From Agromyces mediolanus (GTDB taxonomy: Bacteria > Actinomycetota > Actinomycetes > Actinomycetales > Microbacteriaceae): a stretch of 64,000 nucleotides of DNA. This document shows, in pieces, positions 20,656-28,133 of the stretch. Positions within the stretch are counted from its first letter, which is position 1. The number at the start of each line of letters is the position of its first letter. Below the pieces are notes generated by a model. The model had not been told where the DNA came from, made no database searches, and saw only the letters and a program-made list of their open reading frames with translations. Location of the stretch: contig NZ_BMRJ01000002.1 in NCBI RefSeq assembly GCF_014648575.1, forward strand, positions 389,957-453,956. The letters run 5' to 3'. The translations under genes were made by a program, and so were the position numbers.

Positions 20656-22020
20656 ATGAGACGACTGCGCTTCGGACTCTTCGAGAACGCCCAGGCGAAC
20701 GACTCGGGCACGGCGACCTGGCGGCATCCCGACAACCAGCGGGTGCGCTTCGACGAACTCGCGTACTGGCGCGATCTCGCGCGACTCTGCGAGGACGCGC
20801 GGCTCGACTTCCTCTTCCTGGCGGATGCCTGGGGCTGGGCCGATGTGAACGGCGAACGGCCCGAGATCTGCTCGGTCGAGGGACTGGACCTGCCGCGGTT
20901 GGATCCGGCGGTCGTCGCCGCCGCGCTGATGTCGCAGACCGAGCAGCTCGGTCTGGTGATGACCGGATCGATCCTGACGGAGCAGCCGTACGCCTTCGCG
21001 AGGCGGATGGCCAGCCTCGACCAGCTCTCGGGCGGACGCATCGGCTGGAACGTCGTGACGACCGGCACTGCGGAGACGGCGGTGCAGGCGTTCGGCGTGC
21101 CGATGGTCGCCCACGACGAGCGCTACCGGATGGCCGACGACTTCATGGAGCTCGTCTACAAGCTCTGGGAGGGAGCCTGGGAGCCGGACGCGCTCGTGAA
21201 GGACAAGGCGGGCGTCTTCGCCGACCCGTCGAAGGTGCACCGCATCGCGCACGAGGGGCCGTACTTCCGCTCGCACGGCTACGGCAACACCGCGTACTCG
21301 CCGCAGGGCACCCCGGTGCTCTTCCAGGCCGGTGCGTCACCTGCGGGGCGGGCGTTCGGCGGCAAGCACGGCGAGTGCATGTTCATCGGCGCGGGCTCGG
21401 TCGCCCAGCTGGCCGAGCACACGCGGGCCATCCGCGCCGAGGCGGTCGCCTCCGGCCGCCCGGCAGATGCGGTCAAGATCATGTCGGCGTTCGCGTGCGT
21501 CGTGGGCAAGACGACCACCGACGCGCAGCGGAAGTACCAGCGGGTGCTCGACGCGCAGAGTCCGGAGGTGGCGGTCGCCTCCTACGCATGGTTCACCGGG
21601 CTCGACCTCTCCTCGTACGAGCCGGACACGCCCATGACGGAGCTGCACACGGAGCTCTCGCAGACACAGGTCGCACGGTTCGCGGGGCTCACGGTGGGTG
21701 ACGTGCTGAAGGACTGGCATGCGCACGGCGTCGGTGCGAAGCCGGTCGTCGGCACGCCGGAGGAGATCGCCGACCGCATGTGCGAGCTCGCCGAGGGCGC
21801 CGATCTCGACGGGTTCCTGCTGTCTCCGGTGATCCAGCCCGGTTCGACGCAGGACTTCGTCGAGCACGTGCTGCCGATCCTCCGTGAGCGCGGCGTCGCC
21901 GGGACGGAGTACGAGGGGGCGACGCTTCGCGAGCGGCTCCTCGGCACCGGCTCCGCGACGTTGCCGGCGGAGCATCCCGCCGCGGCGCACCGCCCGGCTG
22001 CGCTGCGCCGCGCGGCCTGA
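20656..22020 (+). CDS. FMN-dependent monooxygenase, NtaA/SnaA/DszA family
   Basis: A 454-residue bacterial-luciferase-like monooxygenase of the two-component type that uses reduced FMN supplied by a separate reductase. Features are RFGLFENAQAN near the N-terminus (strand 1), FLADAWGW, LDQLSGGRIGWNVVTT (the family signature) and PVLFQAGASPAGRAFGGKHGE. Relatives oxidise nitrilotriacetate, dibenzothiophene sulfone, pristinamycin precursors, dimethyl sulfide or alkanesulfonates. The start at ATG 20656 has an ideal AAGGAGG at 20644-20650. It follows the importer genes by 72 bp and is likely to act on the imported compound. Confidence 0.9.
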   Translation: MRRLRFGLFENAQANDSGTATWRHPDNQRVRFDELAYWRDLARLCEDARLDFLFLADAWGWADVNGERPEICSVEGLDLPRLDPAVVAAALMSQTEQLGLVMTGSILTEQPYAFARRMASLDQLSGGRIGWNVVTTGTAETAVQAFGVPMVAHDERYRMADDFMELVYKLWEGAWEPDALVKDKAGVFADPSKVHRIAHEGPYFRSHGYGNTAYSPQGTPVLFQAGASPAGRAFGGKHGECMFIGAGSVAQLAEHTRAIRAEAVASGRPADAVKIMSAFACVVGKTTTDAQRKYQRVLDAQSPEVAVASYAWFTGLDLSSYEPDTPMTELHTELSQTQVARFAGLTVGDVLKDWHAHGVGAKPVVGTPEEIADRMCELAEGADLDGFLLSPVIQPGSTQDFVEHVLPILRERGVAGTEYEGATLRERLLGTGSATLPAEHPAAAHRPAALRRAA

Positions 22021-22146
22021 TCGGGTCGGGCTGCGCGGGCGCGGGACCGTTCGGGTCGGTCCCGCGCCGGGTCGCCCGTCTTCGACGAAGGCGGGCGATC
22101 CGGCCGTCCGGCTGGATGCCGCGACAGTACCGCTGCCCGCGCACGG

Positions 22147-22737
22147 TCAGCGCCGGGGTCGCTCCTCGCGGGGGTCGTCCGCGAAGGCGTACTCGCCCTG
22201 CTTGAGTCGCTCGGCGAGCGAGCGCGCCCATTCCTGCTCGGCCCGGAGCCGCGCCGTCGACAGCTCGAAGATCTCGCGCACGTACTTCGGCGTCGTCTCC
22301 GAGCGTGCGGTGTCTTCGATGTGGAAGCCGTTGGTGAGCACGATCGCGTCGATCTTGGAGATGCGGTGCTCGAGGCCGGCGATGACCTCCTGCCGGCTCA
22401 GGATGAACATGAACGAGGCGATCACCATGACTGCCTGCGTGTCGAACGGCTCGACGTTCCACAGCGTGTCGCGCAGCATCCGCATGAGCTCGACCTCGCC
22501 GGCCGGTGTGATCGTGTAGCTCGTGCGAGCCGGTCGCTTGCCGTCGGACTCCGTGCCGCTCTCGCGTACGTAGCCGTCCTGCTCGAGCGAGCGGAGCGCG
22601 TTGTAGATCGAGCCGGGCTGGATGTTGGCCCACTCGTCCACGAGCCAGGTCATCAGCTCGCGACGGAGGAAGTAGCCGTGCACGGGTTGGAACTGGTGCA
22701 CCGCGCCGAGCACGACGAGACGTGTTGGTGACGACAT
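22147..22737 (-). CDS. PadR-family transcriptional regulator
   Basis: A 196-residue regulator. The winged helix domain is at residues 1-90 (VLGAVHQFQPVHGYFLRREL; IQPGSIYNALRSLEQDGYV, a PadR signature; ARTSYTITPAGEVEL). The C-terminal half is the longer PadR_C-type dimerisation domain. It sits between the importer/monooxygenase genes and the divergent flavin reductase gene and is the obvious candidate repressor of both. An in-frame ATG at 22746 is an alternative start adding three residues. Confidence 0.88.
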   Translation of the reverse strand: MSSPTRLVVLGAVHQFQPVHGYFLRRELMTWLVDEWANIQPGSIYNALRSLEQDGYVRESGTESDGKRPARTSYTITPAGEVELMRMLRDTLWNVEPFDTQAVMVIASFMFILSRQEVIAGLEHRISKIDAIVLTNGFHIEDTARSETTPKYVREIFELSTARLRAEQEWARSLAERLKQGEYAFADDPREERPRR

Positions 22738-22784
22738 GCCTCCCATCGTAGACAGGCGGACTCCAGATTCCGCTTGTTTTGCAT

Positions 22785-22827
22785 GATCAAATCTGCATAA
22801 GCTCTTCCCAGATAGACAAACTTGACT
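22785..22827. promoter_or_regulatory. PadR/flavin-reductase intergenic control region
   Basis: AT-rich intergenic stretch. ATAGACAAACTTGACT at 22812-22827 is the reverse complement of a close copy (13 of 16) of the motif at 17753-17768. A weaker relative lies at 22785-22800, after TTTTGCAT, and that local layout also resembles the 17747 promoter. Candidate shared operators. Confidence 0.45.
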
Positions 22828-22868
22828 AACCGGGGCGCTCAATGGGCGTCCGGAGAGCGGAGTCGACG

Positions 22869-23372
22869 ATGACCACCCAGCAGTCCCTGAGCGAGGCCCC
22901 GCAGCTGGCGCTGCGCCGGGCGTTCTCGGCCTTCCCGACCGGCGTCGTCGCCCTCGCCGCGATCGTCGACGGCGCGCCGGCCGGTATGGCGGTGAACTCC
23001 TTCACCTCGATCTCGCTCGAGCCCCCACTGGTCGCGGTGAGCGTCGCGCGCACGTCCACCACCTGGCCGCTGCTGGCCGATCGCCCGGCGCTCGGCCTCA
23101 GCGTGCTCGGCTCGGACCAGGAGGCGCTCTGCCGCCAACTCTCCTCGCGCACGGCCGACCGCTTCGCCGAGGCCGGCTGGCGGGTCGGTGAAGACGGGTC
23201 GGTGCTCGTCGAGGGGGCCGCGCTGTGGCTCGAGTGCGGTATCCACGCCGTGTACGACGGCGGCGACCACGAGATCGTGCTGCTCGAAGTGCGCAGCTCC
23301 GAGATGTTCCCCGAGGTCGCGCCCCTCGTGTTCCACCAGAGCCGCTTCCATGCCCTCGGCAACGCCGGCTGA
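22869..23372 (+). CDS. Flavin reductase (FMN:NADH type)
   Basis: A 167-residue member of the HpaC/ActVB/NtaB flavin reductase family that reduces free FMN or FAD for a partner monooxygenase. The FMN-binding split barrel shows RRAFSAFPTGVVALAA, MAVNSFTSISLEPPLVAVSV and DHEIVLLEVRS near the end. ATG 22869 has GGAG 6 nt upstream; an earlier in-frame ATG at 22842 has none. It is the likely partner of the luciferase-like monooxygenase. Its 3' end overlaps the riboflavin kinase gene by 23 bp. Confidence 0.9.
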   Translation: MTTQQSLSEAPQLALRRAFSAFPTGVVALAAIVDGAPAGMAVNSFTSISLEPPLVAVSVARTSTTWPLLADRPALGLSVLGSDQEALCRQLSSRTADRFAEAGWRVGEDGSVLVEGAALWLECGIHAVYDGGDHEIVLLEVRSSEMFPEVAPLVFHQSRFHALGNAG

Positions 23373-23757
23373 CGCATCCTTCGCCGGCATCGTCGTGGGA
23401 GGGCACGGGCGCGGGCGCGTGCTCGGATTCCCGACCGCGAACGTGGAGGTCGCCGAAGGAGAGGCGCCGCCGGTCGACGGCGTCTACGCCTGCTGGATCC
23501 GCTTCCCGCCCTCCGAGGTGCGCCATGGCGGCACGGTGAGCGTCGGCGACAACCCCACGTTCGACGACGTCTTCGACCGCCGGGTCGAGGCGTACGTGCA
23601 CGATCTCGACGAGAACCTCTACGGCCGGGCGATCACCGTGGAACCGGTCGCGATGCTCCGCGAGATGCGCCGCTTCGACACACTCGGGGAGCTCATCGCG
23701 CGCACGGAGCACGATGTGCGCCGTTCGCGCGCGGTCCTCGCCCGACTCGATCCGTGA
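23350..23757 (+). CDS. Stand-alone riboflavin kinase
   Basis: A 135-residue protein consisting only of a flavokinase domain, which phosphorylates riboflavin to FMN. Motifs are GGHGRGRVLGFPTANVEV (residues ~15-32, the ATP/Mg loop), VSVGDNPTF and VEAYVHDLDENLYGRAI with the catalytic Glu. Bacteria usually carry this domain fused to an FMN adenylyltransferase (RibF, ~310 residues); here the adenylyltransferase half is absent. The gene overlaps the flavin reductase gene, so the pair is co-translated. It presumably boosts FMN for the monooxygenase system and would avoid diverting it to FAD. Confidence 0.85.
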   Translation: MPSATPADASFAGIVVGGHGRGRVLGFPTANVEVAEGEAPPVDGVYACWIRFPPSEVRHGGTVSVGDNPTFDDVFDRRVEAYVHDLDENLYGRAITVEPVAMLREMRRFDTLGELIARTEHDVRRSRAVLARLDP

Positions 23758-23806
23758 GCACCGCGGGAGGGGACGCGTGCGCAGGGAGGGCGGAGTCGGG
23801 GTTTTC

Positions 23807-23828
23807 ATCCTCCCTCGGTGCGAATCCC
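23807..23828 (+). repeat. Second copy of a 22 bp intergenic motif
   Basis: Begins ATCCTCCCTCGG and matches 17673-17694 at 19 of 22 positions. It lies in the gap before the PPK2 gene and is flanked by GC-rich sequence able to form a partial hairpin (from about 23784). Confidence 0.45.
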
Positions 23829-23891
23829 GCCCGCTCGCGCCATGATGGAGCCCACGCGGCATCCGCCGCCGACGCGCACAGGGGGAACCGA

Positions 23892-24749
23892 ATGGACCGC
23901 GAATCGTTCTGGACGGCGGACCCCGCCGAGCTGCTCCGCGTCGGCCCGGGCTTCCGCCTCGCCGACGTCGACACGAACGCGCACCCGGGCTTCGACGGCG
24001 ACAAGGTCGCGGGCCAGGCCGCGCTCGCCGAGGGCGCCGCCGTGCTGAACCGCCTGCAGGAGCAGCTCTTCGCGAACAACGTCGTGAACGGCGACGAGCG
24101 GCGGGTGCTGCTCGTGCTGCAGGCGATGGACTCCGCCGGCAAGGGCGGCATCGTGAACCACGTCATGGGCGCCGTGGATCCGCAGGGCGTGCACCTCGCC
24201 GCGTTCAAGAAGCCGACGGCCGAGGAGCTGCAGCACGACTTCCTCTGGCGCATCCACAAGCAGGTGCCCGCGGCCGGCCAGATCGGGGTGTTCGACCGCT
24301 CGCACTACGAGGACGTGCTCATCGGACGGGTGCGCGAGCTCGCCCTGCCCGAGGAGATCGAGCGGCGCTACGGCGCGATCAACGACTTCGAGGAGGAGCT
24401 CGCCCGCACCGGCACCTCCATCGTGAAGGTCATGCTGCACCTCTCGAAGGACGAGCAGCGCGAGCGGCTCGCCGACCGGCTGGCGAGGCCCGACAAGCAC
24501 TGGAAGTTCAATCCGGGCGACATCGACGAGCGCGCCAGGTGGGACGACTACCAGGAGGCGTACCAGCTCGTCTTCGAGCGCACGGCGACGGCGGATGCCC
24601 CGTGGTTCGTCGTGCCCGCCGACCGCAAATGGTACGCCCGGCTCGCGGTGCAGCACCTCGTCATCGACGCCCTGGAGCGCATGGACCTCGACTGGCCGAA
24701 GGCCGACTACGACGTCGCGGAGCAGCAGCGCCGGCTCGCGGCATCCTGA
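23892..24749 (+). CDS. ppk2: Polyphosphate kinase 2 family protein
   Basis: A 285-residue single-domain PPK2. The Walker A is LQAMDSAGKGG (residues ~76-86), the lid/Walker B region GVFDRSHYEDVLIGRVR, and KWKFNPGDIDERARWDDYQEAY-type residues mark the C-terminal half. PPK2 enzymes transfer phosphate between polyphosphate and nucleotides; class (ADP or AMP phosphorylation) cannot be assigned safely. The start ATG 23892 has AGGGGGA upstream. It stands alone and is convergent with menF. Confidence 0.92.
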   Translation: MDRESFWTADPAELLRVGPGFRLADVDTNAHPGFDGDKVAGQAALAEGAAVLNRLQEQLFANNVVNGDERRVLLVLQAMDSAGKGGIVNHVMGAVDPQGVHLAAFKKPTAEELQHDFLWRIHKQVPAAGQIGVFDRSHYEDVLIGRVRELALPEEIERRYGAINDFEEELARTGTSIVKVMLHLSKDEQRERLADRLARPDKHWKFNPGDIDERARWDDYQEAYQLVFERTATADAPWFVVPADRKWYARLAVQHLVIDALERMDLDWPKADYDVAEQQRRLAAS

Positions 24750-24776
24750 CCGCGCAGTCGGGCGACTGGGCCGGGG

Positions 24777-26081
24777 TCAGCCGCCGAAGGCCTCGACGAT
24801 CGGGCGGAACTTCATCTCGGTCTCGGCGAGCTCCTCGGCCGGCACCGAGTCGTGCACGATTCCGCAGCCCGCGTAGGCCGTGACGGTGCCGTCGCCGTCG
24901 ACCTGCGCGCAGCGCAGCGCGATCGCCCACTCGCCGTCGCCCGCGCCGTCGACCCACCCCACCGGGCCGGCATAGCGTCCGCGGTCGAAGCCCTCGAGCT
25001 CGGCGAGGACGTCGAGGGCGACGCTCCGGGGCGTGCCGGCGACGGCGGCCGTCGGGTGCACCGCCCGCACGAGGTCGAGCGAGTTCGAGCCGTCGCCGAG
25101 GGTGCCCTTGAGGTCGGTCGCGAGGTGCCACAGGTTCGGCAGCTGCAGGGTGAACGGCTCGGGGCTCGTGTCGAGGCGGCGGGTGTGCGGCGCGAGCCGC
25201 TGCACGGCGCTCGCGACGGCGAGCGCGTGCTCGGCGAGGTTCTTCTCGCTCGCGGCGAGTTGCGCGGCGTGGTCGCGGTCGGATGCCTCGCCGGCCCCCC
25301 GCGGGGCCGTGCCCGCGAGCACGCGCGCCGAGACCGTGCCGTGGTCGACGCGGACGAGGGTCTCTGGGCTCGCCCCGATGAGCCCGTCGACGGCGAACAC
25401 CCAGGTGTCGGGGTAGTCCTCGGCGAGCCGGTTGATGGTGGCGCGGAGGCCCGCGTCCTCGTCGAGCGCGCCGACGAGCTGGCGGGCGAGCACGACCTTC
25501 TCGAGCTCGCCGGCGTCGATGCGGCGCACGGCCTCGGCGACGGACGCCTCGTAGCCTTCGGGGCTCATGCTGCCGGGCGCGAACGCGACCCGCGGCACCT
25601 GGCGCTTCGGCGCGGGCGTCGGCAGCAGCGCGGCGGTCTCCTCGCCGGCGGTGGCGTCGGCGAGCGCCTGCCCCTCGGCGGAGTCCGCGAGGGCGATGCG
25701 GGTGATCCAGGAGCGGCCGTCGCGACGGCCGAGGACGAGCTCGGGGACGATGAGCACGCTCGTCGCGGCGGAGTGCGCGGCGAACGCGAAGGCGCCGAAG
25801 GCGACGAGGCCGGTGCCGGGCAGGCCGACCCGGTCGTCGAGATCGGCGGCGGCGGCGATCGAGGTCCAGGCGGCCGCGGCATCCTCGATCCGGTGCTCGC
25901 CGGAGGTCTCGATGCGGAGCACCTCGCCGAGGCCGACGACGCCCTCACCGCGCCGTAACCAGACGAGCGGGTTGCGCGGGTCGGTGCGGGGGATCAGCGG
26001 CTCGGTCTCGTCGACCGCGGTCGTGCGAACGATGAGCCGCGAGCCCGCGGAGGCGGGGGAAGCGGCGGCATGCTGGCTCAC
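24777..26081 (-). CDS. menF: Isochorismate synthase
   Basis: A 434-residue chorismate-utilising enzyme making isochorismate for MenD. The N-terminal half is variable. The C-terminal half shows ELEKVVLARQ (catalytic Lys region), VDGLIGASPETLVRV, VSARVLAGTAPRG, SEKNLAEHALAV and AVHPTAAVAGTPR, ending with CAGCGIVHDSVPAEELAETEMKF-type metal-binding Glu residues. It is divergent from menG, with a 71 bp gap. Siderophore isochorismate synthases look alike, but the men context favours MenF. Confidence 0.92.
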   Translation of the reverse strand: MSQHAAASPASAGSRLIVRTTAVDETEPLIPRTDPRNPLVWLRRGEGVVGLGEVLRIETSGEHRIEDAAAAWTSIAAAADLDDRVGLPGTGLVAFGAFAFAAHSAATSVLIVPELVLGRRDGRSWITRIALADSAEGQALADATAGEETAALLPTPAPKRQVPRVAFAPGSMSPEGYEASVAEAVRRIDAGELEKVVLARQLVGALDEDAGLRATINRLAEDYPDTWVFAVDGLIGASPETLVRVDHGTVSARVLAGTAPRGAGEASDRDHAAQLAASEKNLAEHALAVASAVQRLAPHTRRLDTSPEPFTLQLPNLWHLATDLKGTLGDGSNSLDLVRAVHPTAAVAGTPRSVALDVLAELEGFDRGRYAGPVGWVDGAGDGEWAIALRCAQVDGDGTVTAYAGCGIVHDSVPAEELAETEMKFRPIVEAFGG

Positions 26082-26140
26082 CGCCCCAGCCTACGCCCGC
26101 CCCGGCCGGGGGCGGCCGCCGGGCACCCAGGGTGCGGCCG

Positions 26141-26146
26141 TAGACT
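26141..26146 (+). promoter_or_regulatory. -10 box TAGACT, leaderless menG promoter
   Basis: TAGACT ends 6 nt before ATG 26153. Confidence 0.55.
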
Positions 26147-26152
26147 CGGAGG

Positions 26153-26881
26153 ATGACCCGCGCAGACCTCGGCAAGCACCCGGAGCAGGTCTCGGCCATG
26201 TTCGACCGGGTGGCGGCCAACTACGACCGCACCAACACCCTCCTGTCGATGGGCAACGCGCCGCTGTGGCGCGTCGCCACGACCCGGGCGGTCGACCCGA
26301 AGCCGGGGGAGCGCATCCTCGACATCGCCGCGGGCACCGGCACCTCGAGCGCGAGCCTCGCCCGCAGCGGCGCCTCGGTCGTCGCTGCCGACTTCTCGCC
26401 CGGCATGATCGAGGTCGGCCGCCGCCGGCAGGCGCACGTGCAGAACCTCGTCTTCGTCGAGGCCGACGCCATGCGGCTGCCGTTCGACGACGACGAGTTC
26501 GACGCGGTCACCATCTCCTTCGGCCTGCGCAACGTGAGCGACCCGAAGCAGGCGATCCGCGAGTTCCTGCGGGTCACGAAGCCGGGCGGCCGGCTCGTCA
26601 TCTGCGAGTTCTCGCACCCGCAGGCCTCGCTCGTGCGCGCCGGCTACGGCGCCTACCAGCGCTGGGTGATGCCGCCGCTCGTGAAGCTCTCCAGCTCGAA
26701 CGACACGGCCTACGAGTACCTGAACGAGTCGATCAACGCCTGGCCCGTGCAGTCCGAGCTCGCGGCCTGGCTGCGCGAGGCGGGCTGGCGCGACGTCGCC
26801 TGGCGCAACCTGACGCTCGGCGTGGTGGCGCTGCACCGCGGGCGCAAGCCGCTCGCCGCGGCAGCGGGCTCGCCCGAGTAG
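26153..26881 (+). CDS. menG: Demethylmenaquinone methyltransferase
   Basis: A 242-residue SAM-dependent methyltransferase of the UbiE/MenG family, catalysing the last step of menaquinone synthesis. It shows MFDRVAANYDRTN at the start, the SAM motif ILDIAAGTGTSSASLA, VEADAMRLPFDDDEFDAVT and FGLRNVSDPKQAIREFLRV, the family hallmark. It lies between menF and the polyprenyl diphosphate synthase gene. Confidence 0.95.
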   Translation: MTRADLGKHPEQVSAMFDRVAANYDRTNTLLSMGNAPLWRVATTRAVDPKPGERILDIAAGTGTSSASLARSGASVVAADFSPGMIEVGRRRQAHVQNLVFVEADAMRLPFDDDEFDAVTISFGLRNVSDPKQAIREFLRVTKPGGRLVICEFSHPQASLVRAGYGAYQRWVMPPLVKLSSSNDTAYEYLNESINAWPVQSELAAWLREAGWRDVAWRNLTLGVVALHRGRKPLAAAAGSPE

Positions 26882-26973
26882 GCGGTTGTCCCGCGTGGGC
26901 GGCTCGCCCGCCCGGCGATGTCTCCGGCCCGCCTTCGCCACGGCCGATACGCGAGCGGGCTCCGACGCACAGG

Positions 26974-26979
26974 TAGGCT
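26974..26979 (+). promoter_or_regulatory. -10 box TAGGCT, leaderless promoter
   Basis: TAGGCT ends 7 nt before GTG 26987, supporting that start. Confidence 0.5.
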
Positions 26980-26986
26980 GGACAGC

Positions 26987-28108
26987 GTGAAATCGAGCCT
27001 CCAGGGCGCGCGTCGCGGGTCCTCCCTCGCCGCCAACCTCGGTCTGAGCGAGCGCGTCTTCGCGTCCGCAGCCGATCGGGCGATGGCTCGGGCCATCGAC
27101 GACGGGCTCGATCGGGTCGAGGCGGGGCTCGTCGACGAGGTGCGCTTCACCGCACCGGTGGCGGATGCCTCGACGCGCTACCTGCTCGAGGCCGGGGGCA
27201 AGCGGGTGCGCCCCATGCTGACGCTGCTCGCGGCACAGCTCGGCGACGGGGTGACCGACGAGGTCGTCATCGCGGCCGAGGCCATCGAGATCACGCACCT
27301 CGCGAGCCTGTACCACGACGACGTCATGGACGAGTCCGACCGCCGCCGCGGGGTGCCGAGCGCGCACGCGGTGTGGGGCAACTCGATCGCGATCCTCACC
27401 GGCGACCTGCTCTTCGCCCGGGCGAGCCAGCTCATGGCCCGGCTCGGCGAGCGCGCCATCCGCATGCAGGCCGACACCTTCGAGCGCCTCGTGCTCGGTC
27501 AGCTGCACGAGACCGTGGGGCCGCAGCCGGGCGACGATCCGGTGGCGCACTACATCCAGGTGCTCGCCGACAAGACCGGCTCGCTCATCGCGGCGGCCGC
27601 GCAGTCGGGCGTGATCTTCTCGAACGCCGACCCGGCGTTCGAGGCGCCGCTCGTCGAGTTCGGCGAGAAGATCGGCGTCGCCTTCCAGCTCATCGACGAC
27701 GTCATCGACCTGTCGCCGCGCCCCGCCGAGACGGGCAAGGTGCCCGGCACCGACCTGCGCGCCGGGGTCGTGACCCTGCCGCTGCTGCGCCTGCGCGAGC
27801 TCGCCAAGCGCGATGCCGACGCGGCATCCCTGCTCGCGCGCATCGAGCGCGACGTGCTCCCCGTCCCGGCCGACGCCGTGGGCGACCCGCTCGACACCAA
27901 CACGCAGGCCGCGAGGATCGTGCCGTCGAAGGAGACGGTCGACGCCATCGTGGCGGAGCTGCGTGAGCACGAGGCCACCAGGGTGACGCTCGCCGAGGCG
28001 CACCGCTGGGCGGACGAGGCGGTCGCCGCGCTCGCACCGCTGCCCGAGGGCAGCGTGAAGAAGGCGCTGACGCGATTCGCCGAGACCATCGTGGAGCGCT
28101 CGAGCTGA
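26987..28108 (+). CDS. Polyprenyl diphosphate synthase (menaquinone side chain)
   Basis: A 373-residue trans-isoprenyl diphosphate synthase. The first Asp-rich motif is YHDDVMDESDRRRG (residues ~107-120) and the second IDDVIDLS (near 240). The substrate-binding segment EAGGKRVRPML comes before the first motif. Its place beside menG and menA indicates that it makes the long prenyl chain of menaquinone; chain length is not predictable here. The first ~25 residues (KSSLQGARRGSSLAANLG) are a non-conserved extension. Confidence 0.92.
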   Translation: MKSSLQGARRGSSLAANLGLSERVFASAADRAMARAIDDGLDRVEAGLVDEVRFTAPVADASTRYLLEAGGKRVRPMLTLLAAQLGDGVTDEVVIAAEAIEITHLASLYHDDVMDESDRRRGVPSAHAVWGNSIAILTGDLLFARASQLMARLGERAIRMQADTFERLVLGQLHETVGPQPGDDPVAHYIQVLADKTGSLIAAAAQSGVIFSNADPAFEAPLVEFGEKIGVAFQLIDDVIDLSPRPAETGKVPGTDLRAGVVTLPLLRLRELAKRDADAASLLARIERDVLPVPADAVGDPLDTNTQAARIVPSKETVDAIVAELREHEATRVTLAEAHRWADEAVAALAPLPEGSVKKALTRFAETIVERSS

Positions 28109-28133
28109 GCTCGGGCGAGAGGAGAACGAGCAC

